A stretch of 64,000 bases of DNA from Glandiceps talaboti (lineage: Eukaryota > Hemichordata > Enteropneusta > Spengelidae), in NCBI RefSeq assembly GCF_964340395.1, contig NC_135565.1, positions 18,652,209 to 18,716,208 of the forward strand, read 5' to 3'. Made by a program: the position numbers and the translations under genes. Below the pieces are notes generated by a model. The model was not told the DNA's origin and ran no database searches. It saw nothing but the letters and a program-made list of their open reading frames with translations. The stretch's first letter is position 1. Each line of letters opens with the position of its first letter. Shown piece by piece: positions 32,978-45,239 of the stretch.

Positions 32978-33960
32978 CAGTGGTTGTTTGCAGTCCAGTG
33001 CCAAGGGTAGCGCTATCCATGGAAACGATAAGTTAAACATATTGCATGGTTTTAGATTTATGTTAGCCTGAAGATCCTGATCCAGTTGTTGTTTCTATTT
33101 CAGTACAAGTATGTAATAGATATACTTGGGGGTAGCAAGTGGTATTGGTAACATAAGTGGAGCCAGGACCAACAACTGGATCTTTCAGATGATATTCCAT
33201 GTCTGCTCCTGAGGATAGACATCATATTGAGTGATGAGTGATAGCAGATACTTGTAATCATTCCTGTCATGACGTGATGTAATTGCTATGTACGATACAT
33301 GTACTAGATTGATCCAATCAGTCAACTGCAATTCTTGACCTCAATTCTGCCCTATTTTCTTGAACAATTGAATATAATGGCAAAAGTTTAAGGCTTTTAT
33401 TTGTGAGGTACATACTATATCAAACTATAGAAATGAACAAATTTATGTATCCATGAATTCAAATCTATACACGTATGTATTCAGTACAACTTTGCTTCCT
33501 TGGTTGACCTAGCTTGGAATTGTGCTAGAAAGACATGAAATGTCTTAGAATGGAGTCACATTTCAAGGTCAAGGTTATGGTAATCAGACTAATAATATCT
33601 TCTGATTACACAAGTAGAAAGAATGGGTGGCTGCAAGGTAATTGAATTCTGATTTTATAATCATTTCATTACAGTGTAGGAAAGATCAAAGAAGAAAGAC
33701 TATGATTTAATTTAGTCAGCAGATAAAGCAGTGTCACGATAAATGTACACCATCTTGCATGAATGACTAAAAGTTGGCCACATTATTATGGTACACTATA
33801 TTCTGTTTACCCACTTTATGGTCATAGAGGGCGCTCTCACAAAAAAAGTGGGGCTAAAATCACATTGGAAGTACACAGAGCAGTCAAGAAAATGTCCTGT
33901 AAAGTACACCATGTCAGGGCATCCTCACACATCTGTCTATCCCTTTTCCTCTTTAGAATG
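32606..33960. other. Intergenic stretch with (CTGT)n
   Basis: A CTGT microsatellite at 32939-32979 and an AGAGGGCGC motif at 33826 are the only items I can name. Confidence 0.5.
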
Positions 33961-33966
33961 CAACAG

Positions 33967-34195
33967 TCGTAGCATCAGGCTGGTGAGGGCAGAGTGACGC
34001 AGCAGTCATAGCAGTAGGCTAGTGAGGGCAGAGTGACGCAGCAGTCATAGCAGTAGGCTAGTGAGCGCAGAGTGACGCAGCAGTCATAGCAGTAGGCAGG
34101 TGAGGGCAGAGTGACGCAGCAGTCATAGCAGTAGGCTAGTGAGCGCAGAGTGACGCAGCAGTCATAGCAGTAGGCAGGTGAGGACAGAGTGACAC
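33967..34195 (+). repeat. 39-bp minisatellite, ~6 copies
   Basis: The unit includes GCAGTCATAGCAGTAGGC, TAGTGAGGGCAG and AGTGACGCA. Because 39 is divisible by 3, the minus strand keeps a 13-residue periodic frame (Y-C-Y-D-C-C-V-T-L). It lacks any gene context and is most likely fortuitous. Confidence 0.93.
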
Positions 34196-34199
34196 AATG

Positions 34200-35515
34200 T
34201 ATCTTACAACCCAAATAAAATGTGACTAAAACGAGTTCCTAATAATTGCAGTCTATCTAATTGTACATATATCAAAACCACTTTTAAATTCTGAGGTGCA
34301 ATCAAATCATAGCAACTTGTAATAGATTTGGATCAACTTCATTTTATTACCAAAATTTCCTCCACTTTCGAAAGTTTGAGAGCACACATTACAAAATATA
34401 AACATAAATTATTTCACAAAAAATCTTTTGCTTTGCTAAATATCCTTTGATGGGCTGAAGATAATGAGTACATGTTTAGTTCAGTTGAGGGATATGGTAT
34501 TCATGTATAACAAAGAAACCTTGGTTATAACTAACTCTCTCAGTGTATAATTCTATTTTTGTTACGTTTATAGTTATATAAAGATGGTTACTGTGTTCCC
34601 ATGGACTCACAAAGCTTTACCAGAAATCAAATGATAAAACTTTAGTCAAGAGATACAATGATTTGACACACATCTTGACTTGGCAAAATATCTTAATTTG
34701 ATTCATACACCAAGCATACATCAAGCAGTTAGTGATGAATACACACTGTACAAAAGTTACTTTGTAATCATGTTACCACGGTTACCTGGTACTCAGACAT
34801 TGACCTTCATTGACCCAAACTCTTGACCAATAAGAATCTTTTTCTAGTTCATTTGCTACAATTTTCCATTTCATGAAGAAATTATCTTGCTGAGAGCAGT
34901 TGAAAAATGGCTTTGCCCAATAATCCCTAACACACAGACATGTTAGCAATGCATGTTTGCAACACTGTTGCATATCAAACTATTGCATGGGTCAAACCAA
35001 CCAATGGTTGACTTGTCTTCTAAACCGGTTAGCGTTCAATAAGAGAGATCTTCCTAGCTCTGCTTCACACTCCTCAAATGTAGTCAACAAAAGTCAATTA
35101 ACATAATATTTATGTGTGCTAACATTTTGCAAATGTCCAGAGTGGGGATGTCCCACTGTACAATTAATGTCACACTGTTATACACTGTAACTGAAATGTA
35201 AGACTGAACAATTCATTTACCTTTCACAAGGGTAACAATAAATAGATACATGTAACAGGTATTACACTTGGTGACTTCATAGTGTATGGCTAACTAGTAT
35301 TACCTGAGACTTCACTTAGAACCCTGTATCACATAATGTAAATATCATCTTAAACACTGCAGAGTTTGTCTCCGCTTACGTTTATTGCATTGGAAGAATA
35401 CTACTGTGGTCTATCTAACTAAGGCTTTGTACAATGTACACAGACTATATATTATACAAATATATAAGTTTGTCTAGAAGATTTTACTCATGTTGATCAT
35501 GACCCTCACGAAACT
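34200..35515. other. Gene-less intergenic stretch
   Basis: Nothing identifiable on either strand. Confidence 0.4.
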
Positions 35516-35521
35516 ACACAA

Positions 35522-35791
35522 TAGCCCCATCTACACGTAGGTCGTCCTACCTGAGGCAGTCCCAAGTCCTACCTGAGGTAGGATAGATTTGTGTCTACAT
35601 GTAGAAAGGTTACAGCGGAGATGTGCCTTCCGTCCTGACAGTACATAGGACGAAGTCAGGAGGGTTTCAGGAAACCTCTCAAAGGTGTCCTAAGTCAGGA
35701 CGGTTTCAGGACGCGTTTGTGTCTACATGGGCTGCAAACTATCCTGAATCCTACCTCAGGTAGGATTTTTAGTGCCGTGTAGACGGGGCTA
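35522..35791. mobile_element. Non-autonomous inverted-repeat element
   Basis: Ends TAGCCCCATCTACACG and CGTGTAGACGGGGCTA are inverted repeats with one mismatch. Inside, TCCTACCTGAGGTAGGA is palindromic and recurs as CCTACCTCAGGTAGGA near the right end. No coding capacity and no clear target duplication. Confidence 0.65.
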
Positions 35792-35799
35792 GTGTCTTT

Positions 35800-36692
35800 T
35801 ACATGTGATATGACTGGGATACGTCATGTTGTTCAGTCCTATCAGGTTTTTAACCGTAACTGTACTAAACTGCCCAATATCCTGCACAGTGCAACCAGAT
35901 TTGATTGCAACCAATCAAATATAGTTATGCTGTAAAACATGTCAAAATGATCATGATGTCAAACTTTCAATGCTGATTTTCTAATCTTGCAAGAATAGAC
36001 CCGCAAAGCAGTACAGATGTAAGTGGTAGTAGTTTGGCGCGAATGTCGTATCTTACACAGCTGATAGCATTACATGAATGTCGTACCTTACACAGCTGAT
36101 GGCGTGATATCTATAATAATAGTAAGTTCTATAATGAATGGGAATTTTGAAATAGCAGTAGAGAGACTGAGTTTGGCAGATGAATTTTACACACACAAAG
36201 CCTTTGACTAGGAGACATCATAATATTGCTATTGACAGTGGAGACTTAGTTAGACACAGACTAATCTATACTTTTCTGCTAAAAATAAAGGCCCAATGGA
36301 TAGTCCCCATAAAATTATACCATGGAAAAACTTTTTATAAATCTGACAAGTTTCTTTCACACTTAATAAACAATGTCTTTTTATTATCCCTTGGTTGATA
36401 GATTATCAGTCCAGGAGAATGTTAAATTCTATGATATTATCAACATCAAATAGACCCATGACTGACTGTATATTTCACAATATTTCAGACTCTGAATTTA
36501 TCATTTCAAAACCACAAAATGTAAATTTCCTCTTGATGAAAACATGATCACTTGGACGTGTTGATAATGTACTCTATAGATTTCAGTATCCTTCTCACCC
36601 CATCTCTTAATCAATTAATCCATTCACCTGAATCAAACAATGGGGTGATATCAAGTTTCTTCAGGGTACAGGGGTGGCAGCTAGCGAGTAGT
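35800..36692. other. Downstream flank of ETFRF1
   Basis: No exon seen. A minus-strand AATAAA at 36380-36385 is a possible poly(A) signal about 300 bases after the ETFRF1 stop. Confidence 0.35.
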
Positions 36693-36902
36693 TCATTCTT
36701 CTTCATAATACCGCTTTTTCATAGCCCTATACTTTCTAAGCATATACAGAGCTTCAAGTTCTTTTATGATGTATTCTCCTCTGCCTATCAGTTCTTTGAT
36801 TTTCTCAGGGTCTTCGATATCTTTGTTCTTCATAAATGCTCTGTGACATCGCTCCCTGAAATATTCAGATCCTTTAGGATATTCTCTGCCAAGGTAAATA
36901 AG
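36693..36902 (-). CDS. ETFRF1: ETFRF1 coding exon 2
   Basis: Acceptor TTTGTTTACAG, 69 codons to TGA. It opens L-I-Y-L-G-R-E-Y-P. An ORF extending further upstream runs into the intron and should not be taken as the start. Confidence 0.95.
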   Translation of the reverse strand, partial: LIYLGREYPKGSEYFRERCHRAFMKNKDIEDPEKIKELIGRGEYIIKELEALYMLRKYRAMKKRYYEEE

Positions 36903-37376
36903 CTGTAAACAAAGCAGAATATAGAGAAATGTTATGATAATGATCAACCAATGGAATAAGTAATGTCTTTCGAAGATTGATTCCCTGGTCAGACATGATC
37001 TTTTGATTGTGTACATTTTCTAGAAAGACTTATTTTGGGGGCTCCTCTTGATCATCATGATAACTGCCAAACAAAGTTAAATTCAGGGATGTAGGTAGTT
37101 TTAAAAGTAGCCAGTAAAATGTGAGAAGCATTCGGTAATATCTAAGAGTGAGACTCATAAATCTGACAAATGATTGCAATCTAGTGGTTCAAATACAGGA
37201 TTTTAAAATAAAGTCCTGAAAATGTAGCAAAAATTGAATAAACGTGTTTCAAGTGCCAGCAAAGAATCGGTGTGGACTTCACTGAAAACTATGATTGACG
37301 ATACGTTGATTTTCATGGGTGTACTTACATTCTTGTAAAGCTGTTTGACAGCATATCTCAACTCGTTGTTCGCCAT
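36693..37376 (-). CDS. ETFRF1: ETFRF1 (LYRM5), electron transfer flavoprotein regulatory factor 1
   Basis: Two coding exons, 37329-37376 and 36693-36902, join in phase 0 to give 85 aa (vertebrate protein ~90 aa). It is a small LYR-motif (Complex1_LYR) mitochondrial matrix protein. In mammals it binds the electron transfer flavoprotein and promotes loss of its FAD, slowing electron transfer; that is family knowledge. Visible hallmarks: N-terminal helix with Q-L-Y-K-N-L at the LYR position, [20 protein letters not shown], then E-L-E-A-L-Y and L-R-K-Y-R-A-M-K near the end. Start ATG has A at -3 and G at +4. A likely 5'-UTR acceptor (GTATTTCAG) lies 19 bases upstream. Intact, with no oddities. 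Confidence 0.95.
37329..37376 (-). CDS. ETFRF1: ETFRF1 coding exon 1
   Basis: 16 codons, [16 protein letters not shown], with donor AAGAAT/gtaagt. The phase-0 junction restores Y-K-N-L-I-Y-L-G-R. Confidence 0.93.
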
Positions 37377-37395
37377 GATCAAAAGCGCTTCAATT

Positions 37396-38187
37396 CTGAA
37401 ATACATGTAAACAAAAGTTAGTAGAGAATAGAGATCGTCACTTGTAGGGCAGCCTTCACCCGATGGTCATCAGATGACGTAATGTAAGGTAAGGACGACG
37501 TGCATTGTGTAACGTACACACGATAACAACAAATCAATCATCCGAGTCATTCACCTTGATCGTACTCTTATCAGTACAACCCAGTTTTCATTTCATTAGA
37601 GAATGGGATTAGGCGACAATTTTCACTCTCAAAAAATATATTGGCGACACTTGCAACCTTAGAAATATTCCGAGCACTGAAATTGGTGACAAGTAAAAAT
37701 AAACTATTAATTTCAATGAACCGTGCGTCATCGAAATAAATCGTTTTACATTGAAAATTTACAGTATCCAGGAAATATAGTAAACTTTATCGAGCAAGGT
37801 GTATGTGCAAGAGATTGAAAATTTAAAATATTACCGTTGTCGCGCGATAATTACTAATTTGTCTACTAAAAATAAGTCGCTCTTCTACGTATTGTCGGCC
37901 ATGTTGAATGTCAAACCGTAAGACGGTGAGTTACGTTAACGACAATCGTCACAAACAATATTTCTGATACGCCTATTCTAAATTCTATATAAATTTCATC
38001 ATAAAATTACTTATCATCAATAATCTATTGTTAAATTGTATTTTATGATAAAATATTACGAATAATCAAAAACATAGTAAAATTTGTCGCAAACACCCTT
38101 GTTAACGCTAAACGTCGAAGCATGCGCACATTGGCTAGCTTGTTGCCATCCAGGAGCTGCCGAAACCTGAATCTAAACACAAACATG
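37396..38187. promoter_or_regulatory. ETFRF1 upstream region, probably bidirectional
   Basis: On the minus strand ACATGGCCGAC at about 37896-37903 resembles a YY1-type start-site motif. It also makes a 5-codon upstream ORF (37885-37902) in a likely UTR exon that ends GACAACG/gtaata. On the plus strand GCATGCGCACATTGGCT (38120-38136) combines an NRF1-like half site with an inverted CCAAT box, suiting a housekeeping mitochondrial gene. Motif matches only. Confidence 0.45.
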
Positions 38188-40532
38188 GTAAGTGATCATT
38201 CGTATTTTTGTGATTTACGCGAAATCTAACTATTTCGCATGGATGACACTGAACTTGAGGAGATCTCCATTCGTTATAGAGACCAATTTCATTGATGTTT
38301 GCACAAAGTTCTCTAGAAAATGATGTATTTTGGTGATTTTTTGACGAAGCGACAGACAGCATTATAATTTGACAGGTGCATGTGTATTAACGTTAAGATA
38401 AAGTCCTCAGTGAAATTACAAGGCGCAAATGGATCGGTGAATTATCTTCAACAGTTGTGTGAAACAACAAGTGAAGAGAACGGCATAAGAGTGACACGGT
38501 AAAATCGTCAGATTTTAACTGGAAAATGTTAGAGAGGTAGACGAACTCAAGTCGCGAGCCTCGCCTTTCGTCTTTTTCTTCTCTCTCCATTCCAGACCTG
38601 ATTAGCATACAAGAATTCTCTAGCTAGCTTGCGATGCCACCTTATACCGTGCCTTGTCTGTATATTGAACGGAAAATAACGTAGCTGTTTATAATTTTAA
38701 AAAAATCAAACAAGCTCTTGTGGAAAAGTATTTGAGAGGAGAGTGTGGCTAAGTTTAGTTCCTTTTCACTTCAACCATCGCCTAGTCTACATGAGATACG
38801 ACGGCAGAAACCTGATACGCTGCAGTCAAAGTGGTCATTCCAAATCGAGAGTGTAATTTCAAGTAATGTTTATTTATAATTACTTTAACGACATTTACCA
38901 TTTGAAATATTCATAATCCGACTTCTATAATATTGACAATATATCTTGATTAAATAAGATTTGTCCCCACTGATGTTGTGTCTATCCATATTTAGGCCAT
39001 GGAAATATTTAGGCCACACATATCGGAGAGAAAAAACTCGACACCTGTCAGTACATACAGTATAAAGACATACAATACTCAGCTCTATTCGTAGGCAAAC
39101 AATTTTGCTTGTCTTATTGTAGCAGTACCTCCCAGTGAATTCCATTTTAGCTTTTAAGATATAAATTGGCGTCCATGTGTTGAATTTTGATATGCTGATT
39201 AGGCACTTAAATTATCAAGCATTAAAATTCGGAGGTATTTCAAAAATTCAGTGAATTTGTCATCCACTGTTAATCAAGTGTAAGAGTTTGACAGGGTTCC
39301 CCTTGAGGGACATCAGAGAATTATCAATGAGAAAATTATGGCAGACTGTTTGTTAGATGTGACTTGGGAGTCATTTTATTTCGCTATGAAAAAAAATGTC
39401 CGAACTATATAGGGAATATTGTCTCAGAAGTAGAAAAAACAGACTCGGACTAATCATATGATATTCATACTTAGCTCCACCCTTGCCAAGTATGTATGTA
39501 AAAAAGGTAGTGAAGTTGAACAAGAAATTTATTAAAAGATGCATGACATGTTGCGCTTTTCTGATTATAGATTGTTCAGTCTATTATAGACTGTATATCT
39601 ATGAATCTACAGATAACATTTTATGGAAGTCAATTTTATGCACATTTAGCTCACATGTTCTTTCTTTTCATGTTAACCATAAAACATTACAAAATAGATG
39701 CACAAAATTTTCCATTTTTCTGATTGCAGATTTTTCAATCTCTAATATAATGATTATAGATGAACCTGCAAGTAGAGATAACTAGACAGATTTAAGGAGT
39801 GGCTAGTCTGATGTATATTTTACTCACTTTTTCTTCCTTTTTTTTTTATGTTAACCAGTTTTGTCCTTTTAGTATAGAATGATGAAGTGTGACAGAGTAC
39901 AAGGTTGATGGTATAGCCTGTGTCTGAACCCATTCTTGTTATAAATCAATTCCGTTGTCTGATTAATAATGCACATTCAGATACAGAAGACATTCCTTCT
40001 AAATTCTAAGAGACTGATGATTGAAAATGTAGAATTCTGAGTATGAAGTGGTATTATTAATTGAAGTGAGTTTTATATACACTGAAGTTGCTAAAGACTG
40101 GTTTCTAGATGATAATCTAGTGTACTAAGTGATAGAAATTTTGTCAATTTTGATGGGATTATCAGATACGTCTTCTACAGTGTGTTTTGTGATGGTGTAA
40201 CTTTAATTTAGAGTAATTCTTTTAGGTTTTGTAATATTTACTAGTCTTATGTAGCTACTTGTACCTATTTCAAGATTCCTTAACAAAAATAATCTAATTT
40301 GTTTAATAGACTTCAATATTTGAAATTTTCCACATTTTTTTCACCATAATGGCTGCCCTAGAAAGGTGTGGCACAGCATTTCCATGAAGTTATGTAACCT
40401 TTGTTTCCATGGAAACAGGTTGAAGGATGCTCTCTTCATCACCTACTTCAGATTTTCTTCAACAGTACACAGGATATCGACATTAACATCAAAATATGTA
40501 AGGAAGACACTGCAGCAAAAATAGGAGACTAG
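38185..40532 (+). CDS. Candidate two-exon short ORF diverging from ETFRF1
   Basis: ATG at 38185-38187 is followed at once by a strong donor (ATG/gtaagt). A strong acceptor (TTCCATGGAAACAG) at 40418 opens 40419-40532, giving M plus 37 residues: V-E-G-C-S-L-H-H-L-L-Q-I-F-F, then D-I-D-I-N-I-K-I, then K-I-G-D and TAG. AATAAA follows at 40632-40637. I do not recognise the product. An internal donor (AAAATAT/gtaagg at 40498) could instead make this the second exon of a longer gene, but I found no further exon. The splice sites are real-looking; the coding status is uncertain. Confidence 0.35.
38200..40410. other. Region between the candidate exons
   Basis: A two-copy degenerate repeat at about 39540-39850 shares TTTCTGATT-T/G-CAGATT-like and TTTCATGTTAACCA blocks and creates a 100-codon ORF that is not gene-like. 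Nothing else supported. Confidence 0.4.
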
Positions 40533-40639
40533 AGTAAGCAAGCCGGAAATATAATCATCAGAACAAAAATGTTGAAAATTTATGAAAATGTTAAATATTA
40601 TTCAAATATATATTTCTATAAATATACTTGCAATAAATG

Positions 40640-41740
40640 TTCAAACTAAAAAAGTCATTTTGCAATAATACAGAAATACAATTTGTGATTTGCATGAATT
40701 TATATGACCATTCTTTTTCCACAATTACTATTAAAATGCTAATTATGAAAATATAAAAAAATCCAATCTAAAAATATTTGTTGATATATCTTTTAGTCAA
40801 ACACGATAATATTGACACAAGAATTTATGTCTGAATATAAATGCCATTCAGGTCAGCATGGTTTGAATTTTTCAAGCCATAATATTTTTTCAAATAATTG
40901 CTATTTGAATATGAAATGTCTTCACGATTGAGTTTATACAATGGCTGCTTTGTAATGCTGTTACTCTGTGACTTGTCAAGAGCAAACTTTTGAGTGTGAT
41001 CTTTCTTCCGTTTAATGATGCACTAATATATTGTTATAGATTATTTATAAGGTAAATTTGAACGTGAAATTTGTATGTGAAAATATAGTACATTATGAAA
41101 ACATAGTTTTAATTTTAGATGTCATAATTCTTTTATATCGGAAAAAGAAATGTGAAAAGTGGGTACTAGACAGATCATCTCTCTTGGACAATTCCATTTT
41201 GTCAATGGGGTGGAATTTAGGTGACTAAACTATTTGATAATGGGTGAGGGGATTATAAAGCATACCACTTGGTTATCAGTAACACTCATTATTTTGTACC
41301 CACTAAAGCTATCTAGTATTCCTTTTCTGATATAAGTAATAAATTATATATATTTTGTACAGCTGTATGAAATTTAAGTAAAAAGACAAAAAGGAAAAGA
41401 TTATTAAGTAACGAAAAACCATCAATATTCAGTCATTTAATTTATAGGTGATGTTATTTAGTTTATTAAGAATGAATTTTTTATAAACATCATGGTTTTA
41501 AATTGTGATCATTATATTAATAAAAAATTATGATTTATGTTTTAGGGGTTATCTGTAAAACAGATAATAATTATTGATACACGATGATTGTATGACTGTA
41601 GTAGTTTGATGTGTTTCCATTGATATCCATGTTTTTAATGAGTTGGTTGTCTAGCTCACTTAATAATTTATTATGGTCATAAACTTGACATAGGTCTAAG
41701 TAGGTAGATGCCTGTTGAGTTAATTGCATTGCGAAAAGAC
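40640..41740. other. Very AT-rich gene-less stretch
   Basis: No exon, RNA gene or repeat family recognised. Confidence 0.4.
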
Positions 41741-41745
41741 TGGCC

Positions 41746-41851
41746 TTGAAAAATGATAATCCCACACTCACAAGCCAGGATATTTTTCTCCCTCTCCAAA
41801 AAAAAAATGATAATCCCACACTCACAAGCCAGGATATTTTTCTCCCTCGCC

Positions 41852-41908
<57 letters not shown>
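41746..41908 (+). repeat. Two-copy 64-bp repeat followed by (TA)n
   Basis: AATGATAATCCCACACTCAC through CTCCCTC and an A run occurs twice, then about 24 TA dinucleotides. Confidence 0.9.
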
Positions 41909-41912
<4 letters not shown>

Positions 41913-42029
41913 GAATTTCTACAATTTACAAACACCACAAGAAAACCTTGTTATTTCACCATTAGGGATGCTCTCAGATCAATGATCATTGATGTAATGT
42001 GAAAAAATAAAAAATGTGAACGCTTAATG

Positions 42030-42595
42030 TGCAAAGTAATATAATCCACAATATCTAGACAATATTTCAAACCATAAAATATGAAAAATAAAACCAATAT
42101 AATTGACAATATCTTGTCAATATTTCAAACCTTAAAATATAGCCAATATAATCGACAATATCGTAAAATATGAAAAATAAAACCAATATAATTGACAATT
42201 TCGTCAATATTTCAAACCATAAAATATGAAAAAATAATACCAGTGTAATTGACAATATCTTGTCAATATTTCAAAACCATAAAATATGAAACATAATACC
42301 AGTATAATCCATGAAATATGAAAAATAATACCAATATAATCCACAATATCTAGTCAATATTTCAAACCATAAAATATGAAAAAATAATACCAGTGTAATT
42401 GACAATATCTTGTCAATATTTCAAAACCATAAAATATGAAACATAATACCAGTATAATCCATGAAATATGAAAAATAATACCAATATAATCCACAATATC
42501 TTGTCAATATTTCAAAACCATAAAATATGAAACATAATACCAGTATAATCCATAAAATATGAAAAATAATAGTAATATAATCCACAATGCCCTTA
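42030..42595. repeat. AT-rich tandem array, ~60-80-bp units
   Basis: Units share TGTCAATATTTCAAACCAT, AAAATATGAAAAATAATACC and AATATAATCCACAATATC in changing order, giving a higher-order array. Minus-strand ORFs rich in I-F-Y-G-F-E-I-L are by-products. Confidence 0.9.
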
Positions 42596-42904
42596 AATGT
42601 CAGAGGGCAGGAAGACAGCTCTAATACTTCTAAAGTTGTCATTCAATGCATTGACGTTGTTGGCCTAGTCTTTACTATAAGCATTGTAATGTAGAATAGC
42701 CAGGTCATATCAGTTGATGGCTTTCACTTTTAATGTTATAACTTTAATGTACCTAGATTGGATTTCCTGACAGACTACTAATCAAATGCATTGTTTGTAA
42801 TTTTCACAATTTATGTTATCAGAAATTAAATGCCATTTAATAAAAGTAGATCATGTGCTTTAATGGACCTGGAAATTGCTGAGTTGAAAACCCAACAATG
42901 CACA

Positions 42905-43765
42905 TGTCATCAGAGGTATTGTAATGTCACTCTAAACCGGGATATGGAGTCAGTTTGACTGTATATGTATAGCGGTCAGAGTTAATGGGATTTCACTGTG
43001 CTTGGACTTGTATTCCCAGGCAGCTCTTTCAATATATGTGGAAATCGTGAAATGAGAAATGCAGCAATGTACATTATTTCTGACATATTCACAGTAATGT
43101 CACAGTCACTCCAAAGTGAGATATGGAGCCAGTTTGGCTATATATGTATAGCAGTCATTTCACTGTGCTTGGACTTGTAATCCCAGGCAACTCTTTCAAT
43201 ATATGTGGAAATCGTGAAATTAGAAATGCAGCAGTGTACATCATTTCATACATTCACAGTAACGTCACTCCAAAGTGGCATGTGGAGACAGTTTGGCTAT
43301 ACTTCTAGTGGTCAGACTCAGAGTTAGTGGAATTTCAGTGTGCTTGGATTTGTATTCCTGGACAACTTGTTCAATGGACATGGCAATCATGAAGTTGAAT
43401 ATATGCAACACTGTATGCAATATAGATGTCATGAGATCTATTTATTGTAATGTCACTTGAAACTAGGATATGAAGTCAGTAAGTCTGTACATGTAATGTT
43501 CAGAGTTAATCAGATTTCAGTATGCTTGGACTAGTATTCCCAGGCATTTTGTTCAATAGACACGTAAATCATGAAGTTGGAAATGCAAATATCATCTATC
43601 TGAACAGTTACTGACATATCACTGGAGTTCCAAATCAGAGTCTATATGGCAGTATATACATGTACATACAATACCATTCTTCAGACTTAATGGGATTTCA
43701 GCATGCTTGCTTGGACTGGTATTCCCAGGCATTTTGTTCAATGGATGACTATATAACATTGCAGA
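42905..43765. repeat. Degenerate ~167-186-bp tandem repeat, 5 copies
   Basis: The anchor TGCTTGGACTTGTATTCCCA, with changes, recurs near 43000, 43167, 43343, 43524 and 43710. Each unit also has a TATGGAGTCAGTTTG-like and a GTCAGAGTTAATGG-like block. Confidence 0.85.
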
Positions 43766-44115
43766 CTGAAAACGTGACTTGAGTATGGACTGGGATGTAG
43801 GTCAAGGGCGTTGGCTTGGCAGGCTTGCAGGGATAGCTGGGAGCCAGTGTCATGTTACACTGTAGTGTGTGGTATGAGTGTTATTCCATCATGCATAGAT
43901 GCTTGCAGTGTTGAAATCATATACATGTTCTGTAGATTAATATTGATCATTTCACACCATGGGAGGATCATTAAATACTAATCCAGGTCAGTCAAAACAT
44001 TTGTTTTTCTGCAAATATGTATAACACAATATGCTGTACGATTTGGAGCTATGGAAACAAGTTGATAGGGAGAGGGTGGGAGAGAGAGGGGTAGACCTTG
44101 GGTATAATCACTTGC

Positions 44116-44290
44116 GACAGTGTGCCCTCTAAGCCAATTTGATGTGCCATTGATGCACACAATTTCTAGTGATGCACCAAAATTTGGTGTTTCCCTATCT
44201 CTTACTATGTGGTGACTCACAAGAAATGCCATTTTTTCTCATTTTGACTAACAACAACTAAATCTGGCTGTCAATATCATTTAGAGGATG
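44116..44290. mobile_element. hAT-like MITE, diverged copy 2
   Basis: Starts CAGTGTGCCCTCTAAGCCAA and ends ATTTAGAGGATG. The interior shares TCTAGTGATGCACCAAAATT-like and CACAAGAAAT blocks with 18702-18969 in inverted order. The right end is eroded. Confidence 0.6.
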
Positions 44291-44994
44291 TTAGCCTTGA
44301 AGGTATGTGTAAAGTGTATGGACTTCAGTGCTTTCCTTCATCCACACAGAGGAGAAGGAAAGTATTGAAGTCAACACACCTAGGTTCTATAGGCTACTAG
44401 TACTAGTGTGTGAACATGAATTTAATGTTTTCCCACCAAAGCACAATAAATGGTGGCTGCACTGAATGACATCCACTCCAAATGATATCTCTACATGTAA
44501 TGATATAATATGTATTGTACCCTAAGTTTGCACATGGAATTGTATTGGAAAATACATGAATGTCACATTCGGACTCTAAATGTCTTTGTCAAGGACTGTA
44601 GTTTGGTAAAATCTGCCTGAATTCCTAAGGTATTTTCCCCGGGTGGTGGTATTATCAATGTCTTTCACCAAAATTATGCATGGTTTAAGATATGGACAAT
44701 GTATTCAGGTTATACCATGATTCCCTACTCATTCCTTGCCTTCCATATAGTGAGAAAACTCCAAGAAAATTTATGAGGAGGAGTTGGCTGCACCTGGAGA
44801 CCTGTAGTAGTGTTCAATATGTAGTACATACACACATGTAATGTAATAAATAGCATGCTGTGACCCAGACAATAAACCTTACTTCCAGCTTGAATGTTGT
44901 TTCCATTAATAAGTGCAAAAGTTGATTGCATTCTCTTAGCCTCAGCTCATTATTTGTAATACACATTATACATGTGTACCATTGAGCTGTCTAA

Positions 44995-45234
44995 TAGGGA
45001 ACTTGCAATCCAGACTGAGCATGCTCAGATGCAAAGGATTATGGGATTATCTGTGGTTATTGTAATACCTAATCTGGAGCTACTGATAAAATTTACCCCC
45101 ACAATGGTCAGGGTAAATATGAATTGATTATTTGTGGTTATGTATCAACATTGTTTACAATACTAATTGATTAGTATTTATAATCACATTTCCCATGATG
45201 CAACATTCAATATGGCGGGTTTGCAAGTTCCCTA
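44995..45234. mobile_element. MITE with TA ends, copy 2 (inverse orientation)
   Basis: 240 bases ending TAGGGAACTTGCAA and TTGCAAGTTCCCTA. It matches 22605-22852 along its length when reverse-complemented. Confidence 0.75.
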
Positions 45235-45239
45235 TTATT

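Noticed and set aside
33975-34214. Cys-rich periodic protein on the minus strand
   Set aside because: The 39-bp minisatellite happens to be divisible by three; no exon context or conservation signal.
36903-37016. Start of ETFRF1 at 37016
   Set aside because: That frame reads through intron sequence; the exon 1 to exon 2 junction gives the family N-terminus.
39483-39785. 100-codon plus-strand ORF
   Set aside because: Created by a two-copy degenerate repeat; no domain or splice context.
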